From: Leptospira sp.
GTDB lineage: Bacteria > Spirochaetota > Leptospiria > Leptospirales > Leptospiraceae
Length of the DNA: 8,943 nucleotides
Direction of reading: 5' to 3'
Assembly: GCA_025457985.1 (NCBI GenBank)
Contig: JALOTI010000049.1
Span: 1-8,943, forward strand
Below, piece by piece: positions 1 to 5,946 of this stretch. Made by a program: the position numbers and the translations under genes. Below the pieces are notes generated by a model. It ran no database searches. It was not told where the DNA came from and saw nothing but the letters and a program-made list of their open reading frames with translations. Position 1 is the stretch's first letter; each line of letters opens with the position of its first letter.

Positions 1-1411
1 GATTGAAACAAGACATTTTTTGAATTGGATACGGTCCATCTTACCTAGCCAAATGGATGAGTTTACATCGGAATTATCTTCAGAATTTAATTTCCATCTA
101 CACTCGATTGTTAATTCCGAATTAATCGGTCTCAGAAAATGGAATGTTGGAAATGCAAGTTTGATAGTTTTCCAAAAAGATCCGAAAGATAACGAAAAAA
201 TACGTCTGGTTGGAATGATTGGATCAAAAAATTTCTATGAAGATGGTGATGGTCAAGTAAATGGCACTCTTGCTTATAGGGACGCTGGAAGTACATTAAA
301 ACCATTGTTATATGCCCTTGGAATAGAGAAGAATTTGTTTCAAGCAAATACCATCTTTGATGATGAAAGAAAATTGTACACAGACTTTAATGGAAATAGT
401 TATCTCCCTAGAAATGCAGATTTGGGATTTTGGGGAAAAATGACCTTAGCGGAAGCGTTGGCTAATTCTAGGAACATTCCTGCTGTAACAGCGGTTTCTA
501 AAATTTCCGTCGGAGAGTTTTTGCAATTCTTACATTTAGCAGGTTTCGATCATTTGAAGGCTACGCCAAATTTTTATGGTCCTGGTTTATCATTAGGTTC
601 CGGAGGAGCTAGTTTATTTCAACTTGCGCGAGCATACGGTAGCTTTATCACTGGTGGGGTTCTTCCAATTGTAGAGTTAGGAAAAAATCAAAAGAAAAGC
701 ATTACATTTGGCACCAAACAAAGATTATTTTCTCCGGAAGTGGCTGAAGAAATCAAATATATTTTAAGTGATCGAAATCTTAGATCAAAAGCATTTGGAA
801 AACGAAGTTATTTAGATTTCCCGTATCCTATTGCGATTAAAACCGGTACCTCAAAAGATTATAGAAATTCTTGGGCAATCGGATTTAATGAGGAATTTAT
901 TGTAGGTGCTTGGGTTGGAAATTTTTCGGGAGAAAAAACCATGGATGTCTCTGGCTCTTTCGGAGCTGGACGAATTGTTCAAAATACCTTTCGATTTTTG
1001 GTCGGTAAAAACCAAAAACCAACATTAGACTATAAGCTAACAACATTGCGCTCAATATGTAAGATTTCAGGGAAGGCATCGAATACTGAATGTAACTCAA
1101 TTTCTTTACGAATGGCTTCCAAAAGGAAAGTTCTAACCTGCGATGGTCACGGAAATTTACAAAATCGAATTGTTTCTCCATCTCAGGGGCAGATTTTTTT
1201 ACTACATCCAGGAATAGATCTCTCCAAACAAGAGATTCCCATTCGGATACAGGGTGAGTTATCGAATTCCAAAGTCGTATGGAATAATAACAAAAGTTTA
1301 GATATTCCCCTCTCTGGTGAGCTTCGACTTCCTATTGTTAGGGGAAAACATAAATTAGAGCTGAAAAAAGAAAATAAAATTGAATCTATTGTAAATTTTG
1401 AAGTTCAATGA
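1..1411 (+). CDS. pbpC: Penicillin-binding protein 1C, 5'-truncated by the window edge
   Basis: The product is the C-terminal part of a class A penicillin-binding protein of the PBP1C type, which cross-links peptidoglycan in the periplasm. The frame is open from base 2, so the TTG at 20 is not a real start, and the N-terminal membrane anchor and glycosyltransferase domain lie outside the window. Numbering from that TTG, the transpeptidase motifs are all present: S91-T-L-K94 with nucleophile Ser91 inside a GSTLKP context, S150-R-N152, and K274-T-G-T277. The segment after residue ~345 has three cysteines (C347, C358, C374) in the C-x3-SG spacing typical of the PBP1C linker. Residues ~385-463 resemble the PBP1C C-terminal beta domain (BiPBP_C). 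Its stop overlaps the next start as ATGA, suggesting translational coupling. In many bacteria an alpha-2-macroglobulin gene precedes pbpC, but that side is not visible here. The family call is strong. Confidence 0.88.
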   Translation, partial: IETRHFLNWIRSILPSQMDEFTSELSSEFNFHLHSIVNSELIGLRKWNVGNASLIVFQKDPKDNEKIRLVGMIGSKNFYEDGDGQVNGTLAYRDAGSTLKPLLYALGIEKNLFQANTIFDDERKLYTDFNGNSYLPRNADLGFWGKMTLAEALANSRNIPAVTAVSKISVGEFLQFLHLAGFDHLKATPNFYGPGLSLGSGGASLFQLARAYGSFITGGVLPIVELGKNQKKSITFGTKQRLFSPEVAEEIKYILSDRNLRSKAFGKRSYLDFPYPIAIKTGTSKDYRNSWAIGFNEEFIVGAWVGNFSGEKTMDVSGSFGAGRIVQNTFRFLVGKNQKPTLDYKLTTLRSICKISGKASNTECNSISLRMASKRKVLTCDGHGNLQNRIVSPSQGQIFLLHPGIDLSKQEIPIRIQGELSNSKVVWNNNKSLDIPLSGELRLPIVRGKHKLELKKENKIESIVNFEVQ

Positions 1412-3024
1412 AAAATATTTCTCTTATAACGATTGCAATTTTTTTGAGTTTCATTTGTTTTCCCATTTCAAATACTGATTTTTCTATACCTTCGTACCTT
1501 TACTTTCGAAATATTCAATTTACAGTACTATTTCTATTTTCTCTCTTAATTTCCCATTTCTTTTCTGTAAAATCATTACAATGGGTATCGTACATAATAT
1601 TTCTGTTGTTTACTCTTAATTTACAATTTCAGAAGGCCTTTCAAACAGAATTTCATTTTAGATTGATACTATATTTTTTCACTCAAATTTCCTATTTAAT
1701 CGATGACACTTTAGTTTTTATCAAACAGTTAAATATTATATTTTTCTTTTACGTTCTATTTGTATTTGTCGTATCCTGGTTTGAAGATTTGATTAAATCA
1801 AAAAAAAGATACTTTATTCTCTTCATCTTTGGTTTGATAGTTTTCCAAATTTTTTTTACCATTTCAAATACTACAACTACTCCTACTTTATCTACTAGTT
1901 CGGAAAGTATCGATAAGAAGTTTTGGAACAAATCAATCAGTCCAATTTCCGACGCAAATATAGTTGTCTTTTGTTTGGAGGGAGTGAGTCGGCTTTCTCT
2001 TCAGAATAAAAAGTCAAAGTACTTTCCACAAAACCAAAGTTCAGGTCATCATTTTTTTATTCCAATGCCACACAGTTCAAAAAGTCTTGAATCATTTTTG
2101 ATTGGAGAAATAAATCTTGAATCGAGTCGACCCGATATCACAAAGAGTTTTGAATCATCCTTTCTTTCGATTTTAAAGCAACGCGGATACCAATCATATT
2201 TTATATATTCACAATCACTTTACTTTGAAGATTTATTTCTCTTAATACCAAAGTTTTTTGATTTTGTTTATGGAAAAGAAGATTTAAAAAAGTTAGGTGC
2301 CAAAGAAATTCCGGGATTCAGTTGGGGACTAGATGATGACTCTCTAAGAATTGTACTGGAGAAGGTAAATTTCCCTCAATCCAATCCGATGTTTTTATGG
2401 ATTGGCTTTTCTCAAACGCATAGCCCTTATTTTCCAAAATCAAACCGATTTGAGTCTTCCATTCAGAATTATAATTTAGCAATCCAAGAAAACCTAGAGA
2501 CTGTAGATCGTATCATTGATAGTTGGAATCCACCAAACCAGATTCCAACTATTTTTATTCTCACTTCAGATCATGGAGAATCATTTGGTGAAGAAGGTGC
2601 TAAAAATCATAATTATTCTTTGTTTAACCAAGAGATTGATGTTCCTTTTCAGGTCTATATTCATCCAGACCAAACGTTTTACGAACCAACATTGGGTTCC
2701 TCTATAGATTTTGGTGAAAGTTTATTATGGCTTGTGACTAACCAAACTAAAAATACCATTTTGGTGGATTCAAAATCAAAAATAAATTCAGCATCAGAAG
2801 CCATTTTTAATTCTAATTTTTTTCAATCGCAATATAAACTCCATCTAATTGGTAAAACATGGAATTCTAATATACAAAGATTTTTAATAGAAGGAGATCA
2901 AAAATACGTTTATTTTGCAGAAAAGGATCTCTTGCTTGTTATGGATCTAAATGATGAAAATCGAAAAGAAGTTAAAGACCAATTAAGAAAAAAGAAATCA
3001 ATCCAAAAAATGTTTGGAAACTGA
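1408..3024 (+). CDS. Membrane-anchored sulfatase / LtaS-like phosphotransferase
   Basis: This 538-residue protein has about six hydrophobic segments (near residues 4-20, 36-52, 57-74, 86-105, 108-125, 135-152), followed by an alkaline-phosphatase-superfamily (sulfatase, PF00884-like) domain. Visible candidate metal and catalytic residues are E191 in VVFCLEG, S223 in the HSSKSLESFL stretch at the usual nucleophile position, H338 in QTHSPY, D388-H389 in TSDHGES, and H401 in KNHNYS. The arrangement Glu / hydroxyl nucleophile / Asp-His matches lipoteichoic acid synthase and phosphoethanolamine transferases better than classical sulfatases, which need a Cys/Ser formylglycine site in a C/S-x-P-x-R motif that is absent. 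Family knowledge suggests transfer of a phospho-group to an envelope glycan or lipid; the substrate cannot be read from sequence. The start overlaps the pbpC stop by 4 bases and has only a weak GAAG ribosome site, so translation is probably coupled. Confidence 0.8.
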   Translation: MKNISLITIAIFLSFICFPISNTDFSIPSYLYFRNIQFTVLFLFSLLISHFFSVKSLQWVSYIIFLLFTLNLQFQKAFQTEFHFRLILYFFTQISYLIDDTLVFIKQLNIIFFFYVLFVFVVSWFEDLIKSKKRYFILFIFGLIVFQIFFTISNTTTTPTLSTSSESIDKKFWNKSISPISDANIVVFCLEGVSRLSLQNKKSKYFPQNQSSGHHFFIPMPHSSKSLESFLIGEINLESSRPDITKSFESSFLSILKQRGYQSYFIYSQSLYFEDLFLLIPKFFDFVYGKEDLKKLGAKEIPGFSWGLDDDSLRIVLEKVNFPQSNPMFLWIGFSQTHSPYFPKSNRFESSIQNYNLAIQENLETVDRIIDSWNPPNQIPTIFILTSDHGESFGEEGAKNHNYSLFNQEIDVPFQVYIHPDQTFYEPTLGSSIDFGESLLWLVTNQTKNTILVDSKSKINSASEAIFNSNFFQSQYKLHLIGKTWNSNIQRFLIEGDQKYVYFAEKDLLLVMDLNDENRKEVKDQLRKKKSIQKMFGN

Positions 3025-3035
3025 TACAGTTATTT
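3019..3035 (+). terminator. Small hairpin between convergent genes
   Basis: AACTG (3019-3023) and CAGTT (3027-3031) are perfect 5-bp arms around a 3-base loop, followed by an A/T-rich run. The hairpin covers the stop codon of the membrane transferase gene and lies in the 16-bp gap before the end of the convergent TetR gene. The stem is short and has little GC, and there is no long T tract, so terminator function is a guess based mainly on position. Confidence 0.22.
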
Positions 3036-3040
3036 AACTT

Positions 3041-3721
3041 TCAGATTTTTGACCTTTCAATATTTCCTATTACTAATGCTTCAATAGAAGATCTGACAAA
3101 ATTTTTATAATCAATAAGGAATAGACTCAATCCATTCTCTTCAAAAGCCTTCCGAACATTTGTAGAAGGAAAACCGTGGGACCATGATCCAACAGCTATC
3201 GCATGACACTGCATTAGAAATAAAAATGTTCGATCAAAACTATTAAAGTGCAATCTTTCGTTCAAAATAGGTATGATCTTTTCAATTTGTGTTTTTAGGT
3301 TCGACTTAAAATCTCGAATTGTTTCGATGCTTGAATTTTTTTCCAAAATTGTGGGGACAATCGGAAGCAGTTTGATAAATCTAGGATGTTTCTCGATTGA
3401 ATCAACAAACCACTGTGAGAAGGACTTTAATTCAATTGATTCATTCAATGTTAAAAATTCCTCTAAATCATTAAACCAGGCTCCATAATCCTCATTATGT
3501 ACTCTGAGACAAAGATCTTCTTTTGTCGGAAAATAGAGATACAAAGTTCCCTTTGCGATTTTGGAGCGCCTTGCGACCTCATCCATGGAGAGTTCCGCCC
3601 ATTCTTTCTTCTGGAGTAAATACGCCGCCGCTTGGATAATCGAATCTCTTTTGGAAAGTTTGTCTTTTTCTAGAACGGCTCTCTTTTTGGGGTGTTTTTC
3701 CAGGGTTGCTTGGCGACTCAT
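3041..3721 (-). CDS. TetR-family transcriptional regulator
   Basis: This is a 226-residue protein of typical TetR-family length. A basic N-terminal extension (residues 1-25, rich in Lys and Arg) precedes the DNA-binding domain. Helix 1 lies near 26-38, and the helix-turn-helix is near 45-64 (SMDEVARRSKIAKGTLYLYF, followed by PTKEDL), the hallmark TetR pattern. The remaining helical C-terminus should bind a ligand and dimerise; no ligand can be inferred. The gene diverges from a short-chain dehydrogenase gene across a region with three matching palindromes, so it very likely represses that operon and itself. The start is the only ATG that keeps the whole domain, and no alternative start codon was found upstream. 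No good Shine-Dalgarno sequence precedes it; the bases before ATG instead form an inverted repeat. It is convergent with the gene ending at 3024. Confidence 0.9.
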   Translation of the reverse strand: MSRQATLEKHPKKRAVLEKDKLSKRDSIIQAAAYLLQKKEWAELSMDEVARRSKIAKGTLYLYFPTKEDLCLRVHNEDYGAWFNDLEEFLTLNESIELKSFSQWFVDSIEKHPRFIKLLPIVPTILEKNSSIETIRDFKSNLKTQIEKIIPILNERLHFNSFDRTFLFLMQCHAIAVGSWSHGFPSTNVRKAFEENGLSLFLIDYKNFVRSSIEALVIGNIERSKI

Positions 3722-3722
3722 G

Positions 3723-3741
3723 ATTCCAGTGTTTCTGGAAT
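3723..3741 (-). repeat. Inverted repeat at the TetR gene start
   Basis: ATTCCAG (3723-3729) and CTGGAAT (3735-3741) are perfect 7-bp arms around a 5-base spacer. The repeat begins one base upstream of the TetR start codon and occupies the position where a ribosome binding site would be. It differs in sequence from the TGAC-N5-GTCA palindromes further up. It could be a second operator or an mRNA hairpin limiting translation of the regulator. The symmetry is seen directly; the role is inference. Confidence 0.45.
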
Positions 3742-3764
3742 TTAAAAATTTACGAGAAAAAAAC

Positions 3765-3792
3765 TTGCATCTGACTAGAGGTCATTCATAAA
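3765..3792 (+). promoter_or_regulatory. Candidate promoter for the SDR-SRAP operon
   Basis: TTGCAT (3765-3770) and CATAAA (3787-3792) are separated by 16 bases and are weak matches to -35 and -10 boxes. The spacer contains the first TGAC-N5-GTCA palindrome, and the other two would lie at or after the transcription start. Bound repressor would therefore block initiation and early elongation. The match to consensus is poor and this assignment is tentative. Confidence 0.22.
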
Positions 3793-3827
3793 TGACTGAT
3801 GGTCATTTTAATTGACTGAGAGTCATT
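3772..3827. promoter_or_regulatory. Three phased palindromic operators (TGAC-N5-GTCA)
   Basis: Three copies of TGAC-N5-GTCA lie at 3772-3784, 3793-3805 and 3813-3825. All three also fit the direct consensus TGACTnnnnGTCATT. Copy 2 is the most symmetric, with 6-bp arms AATGAC/GTCATT (3791-3807). Copy 3 can be read with arms TGACT/AGTCA around 3 bases. Start-to-start distances are 21 and 20 bp, about two helical turns, so bound dimers would line up on one face of the DNA. The array ends 3 bases before the ribosome site of the short-chain dehydrogenase. A palindrome of this size between a TetR gene and its divergent target is the classical TetR operator arrangement, so these are very likely its binding sites. 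Confidence 0.8.
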
Positions 3828-3843
3828 TAGAAAGGGGATTTAC

Positions 3844-4671
3844 ATGGAAAGTAAAAAGAATCGAACAGTTTTAATAACGGGAGCAAGTACTGGAATCGGA
3901 AAAGCAACTGCATTGTATTTTCAGGAAAAGGGCTGGAATGTAGCCGCCACGATGCGGACTCCTGAAAAAAACACAGATTTGAAGGGATTGCCCAATCTAA
4001 AAACCTATGCACTTGATGTAACAAACAAAACCTCCATTGAAAATGCAGTAAATTCTGTCCTTAAAGATTTTGGATCCATTGATACCATTGTAAATAATGC
4101 GGGATATGGATTGACAGGTCCATTTGAGGGCGCAAGTGCCGAACAGATTCAAAAACAATTTGATACCAACGTCTTTGGACTGATGAACGTAACACGCGCT
4201 ATATTACCTTACTTTCGTAAACAAAAGGCAGGTACTATTATCAATATTGCTTCTATGGGAGGACGAATTGTTTTCCCTTATTACAGTCTCTATCACGGAA
4301 CAAAGTGGGCCGTCGAAGGGTTTAGCGAATCACTTCGTTTTGAATTAGAACCCTTGGGTATTCATGTAAAAATTATAGAACCAGGTGCCATAAAGACTGA
4401 CTTCTATGAAAGGTCAAACGATAGTACTGTTCGTTCTTCGCCAGAAGAATACCAAACTTTGTATAAGAAGGCGGAAGTAAATATTGCAAAAGCAGAAAAA
4501 TCAGCAATCCCAGCTATAAAAGTTGCGAAAGTAGTATTTAAGGCAGCAACACAAAGAAACAAAAAATTACGTTATGCTGTTGGTCCTGATGCAAAGGCCT
4601 TATTATTTCTAAGAAATTTTTTACCAGATTCTTGGTATGCAGGAATCATCCGATTTGCTATGTTTCGATAA
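3844..4671 (+). CDS. Classical short-chain dehydrogenase/reductase
   Basis: This 275-residue cytoplasmic protein is a classical SDR oxidoreductase. The cofactor motif is T12-G-A-S-T-G-I-G19, and R38 just after the second strand suggests NADP(H) preference. D58 in LDVTN and N84-N-A-G87 are the usual structural motifs. The catalytic set is N109, S137, Y150 and K154 (YHGTK), all at normal spacing. P-G-A-I-K-T-D follows near residues 178-184. The C-terminus is hydrophobic and Arg-containing (residues ~240-275), as in SDRs acting on lipids or retinoid-like substrates, but the substrate is not identifiable. The ribosome site AAAGGGG (3831-3837) lies 6 bases before ATG. Expression is probably controlled by the divergent TetR protein through the operators ending at 3827. 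The TAA stop is followed immediately by the next start. Confidence 0.92.
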   Translation: MESKKNRTVLITGASTGIGKATALYFQEKGWNVAATMRTPEKNTDLKGLPNLKTYALDVTNKTSIENAVNSVLKDFGSIDTIVNNAGYGLTGPFEGASAEQIQKQFDTNVFGLMNVTRAILPYFRKQKAGTIINIASMGGRIVFPYYSLYHGTKWAVEGFSESLRFELEPLGIHVKIIEPGAIKTDFYERSNDSTVRSSPEEYQTLYKKAEVNIAKAEKSAIPAIKVAKVVFKAATQRNKKLRYAVGPDAKALLFLRNFLPDSWYAGIIRFAMFR

Positions 4672-5343
4672 ATGTGCGGAAGATTCGGATATACCTTGGT
4701 TAATTTAAAAGATGGTACTCAGAAATGGGTTAGAATGGTCCAGGAATGGGAAAATTTCAATTTTGCAGAATTGGAAAAAACGTTTTCGGATCATTCAATG
4801 TCCGAAATTCATCCTGGAGCTAAAGCTCCCATTATCTTAAATCAGTCGAGTCGTCAGCAACTTTTATTTGCTAGGTGGGGAGTTCAGCCAGATTGGTCAC
4901 CCAAACTTATTTTTAATACTCGAGCTGAAAAATTATTCTCTTCGAATGTTTGGGAAAAGTCCGCTAAATTTAAAAGATGTATTGTACCATGTTCTCATTT
5001 CTACGAATGGAAATCTGAAAACGGTACAAAGGTAAAATATAAAATTTCACCAAAATCTGGTGAATGGTTTTGTTTTGCTGGAATTTGGGGTATAGATGAA
5101 GAAACAAAAGATTCACTACCTTGGTTCAGCATTCTTACTCAAGAGGGAAACTCTCTTATGAAATCGATACATAATTCTGGTGGGAACAAGGGTCGTCAAC
5201 CTGTCCATCTAACAGAGGATGATTGGAATGAATGGCTTGATCCAAAGATAATAGAACAAAAAAACATTCATCCAATGATAAAACAGTACACTAGCGAATT
5301 TTTAAAGGCTGAGCCAGAGACCAGCGAGCCAATGTTATTTTAA
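4672..5343 (+). CDS. SRAP-domain abasic-site processing protein (YedK/HMCES type)
   Basis: This 223-residue protein has the normal length for bacterial YedK. SRAP proteins form a covalent thiazolidine link between Cys2 and an abasic site in single-stranded DNA, shielding it from strand breakage. Here the sequence begins M-C-G-R-F, so Cys2 becomes N-terminal after Met removal and fixes the start. Other expected active-site residues are N82 and R84 (FNTRAEK), E112 (VPCSHFYEW) and H167 (SIHNSGG). From memory of E. coli YedK (N75, R77, E105, H160), all four are shifted by exactly seven, which supports a functional active site. The loop after H167 is longer than the usual H-x-R-M-P form, with R175-Q-P177 following a Gly-rich insert. 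The ATG abuts the SDR stop with no gap and no clear ribosome site of its own, so it is probably translationally coupled and co-repressed by TetR. Confidence 0.93.
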   Translation: MCGRFGYTLVNLKDGTQKWVRMVQEWENFNFAELEKTFSDHSMSEIHPGAKAPIILNQSSRQQLLFARWGVQPDWSPKLIFNTRAEKLFSSNVWEKSAKFKRCIVPCSHFYEWKSENGTKVKYKISPKSGEWFCFAGIWGIDEETKDSLPWFSILTQEGNSLMKSIHNSGGNKGRQPVHLTEDDWNEWLDPKIIEQKNIHPMIKQYTSEFLKAEPETSEPMLF

Positions 5344-5350
5344 AATACTC

Positions 5351-5370
5351 TTTGAAAGAAGGTTTTCAAA
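5351..5370. repeat. Inverted repeat downstream of the SRAP gene
   Basis: TTTGAAA (5351-5357) and TTTCAAA (5364-5370) are perfect 7-bp arms around a 6-base loop, starting 7 bases after the SRAP stop codon. The stem is A/T-rich and is followed by A residues rather than T residues on the + strand, so it is not a standard terminator for the SRAP gene. It may be a weak RNA hairpin or a protein site upstream of the next gene. Confidence 0.35.
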
Positions 5371-5396
5371 AAATGCAAAGATAGAAGGATGATTCT

Positions 5397-5795
5397 ATGT
5401 TAAAACAAATCATTTTTCCGACTTTCTTTATAATTTTTGTATCTCAGAATTTGCTCTTTGCAAAAGGAACAGAGTGTGAGTCAAAATCTGAATCAAAAAA
5501 AATTGAAATCTTATTAGAATCAATTGGCAAACTAAATGCAAAGTTTCAAAGAAATGGATCTCTCTATTCGTCGAAGGAAGCTGAAAAACATTTAAGATTC
5601 AAACTTGAGGAAGCTAAAAAATCCTTATTTGCACCAGATCCGAAGGATTGGACAGCTGTTTTGTTTATCGAGAAAATCGGTTCCAAATCTTTTCTGACTG
5701 GCACACCTTATAAAATTGTTTTTCCGAATGGAAGCGAAATAAATTCATCGGAATGGCTAAAACTTGAATTGAAAAAAATTGAATCTTGTGAATGA
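5397..5795 (+). CDS. Small exported protein resembling DUF5329
   Basis: This 132-residue protein has a signal peptide: Lys3, a hydrophobic core at ~5-21, and likely cleavage after A22. The mature part matches the pattern I recall for DUF5329: a helix with I36-E-x-L-L-x-S42, then F50-x-R-N-G54, Y57, E61-A-x-x-H-L-R67, a second helix, F90-I91, S96-K-S-x-L-T-G-x-P-Y105, and W120-L in the last helix. Family function is unknown to me. Two cysteines remain after cleavage, C27 near the new N-terminus and C131 one residue from the end. They could form a disulfide bond tying the ends together in the periplasm. A good ribosome site (GAAGGA, 5384-5389) lies 7 bases before ATG. The gene is 37 bases upstream of the next exported protein, probably in the same transcript. 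Confidence 0.78.
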   Translation: MLKQIIFPTFFIIFVSQNLLFAKGTECESKSESKKIEILLESIGKLNAKFQRNGSLYSSKEAEKHLRFKLEEAKKSLFAPDPKDWTAVLFIEKIGSKSFLTGTPYKIVFPNGSEINSSEWLKLELKKIESCE

Positions 5796-5832
5796 TTACC
5801 TCCATTCAAATTAAGGATGTAGGCGAAGTCAC

Positions 5833-5946
5833 ATGAAATATCCAATCTTATTTGCGATTCTCTTCTTTCAAACTTCTTCCATTTTTTCTCAAAAGCTCAT
5901 CGATTAATTTTCATTTGCAACCAACTTCGATGAAAGACCAACTTTT
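5833..5946 (+). pseudogene. Interrupted 5' end of the beta-propeller gene: signal peptide, then in-frame TAA
   Basis: ATG at 5833 opens a 24-codon reading frame with a convincing signal peptide (MKYPILFAILFFQTSSIFSQ; cleavage probably after S19), ended by TAA at 5905-5907. The same frame then continues without another stop through 13 codons (FSFATNFDERPTF) into the ATG at 5947 and on for 350 codons. The downstream protein has no export signal of its own, so the simplest reading is one gene of about 388 codons with a nonsense change at codon 25. Many sense codons are one base from TAA, so a point mutation or a sequencing error would explain it. Alternatives are readthrough or two separately translated pieces. 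A weak AGGC-type ribosome site precedes 5833. Confidence 0.7.

Noticed and set aside
20..22. TTG at 20 as the start of the penicillin-binding protein
   Set aside because: The frame is open to the left edge and the family needs an N-terminal membrane anchor and glycosyltransferase domain, so this codon is internal.
4600..4700. An SOS-type LexA box controlling the SRAP gene
   Set aside because: I looked for a TTTG-N5-CAAA palindrome, the Leptospira type as I remember it, near the SDR and SRAP starts and elsewhere by eye and found none; only N4, N7 and N12 variants appear in unrelated places.
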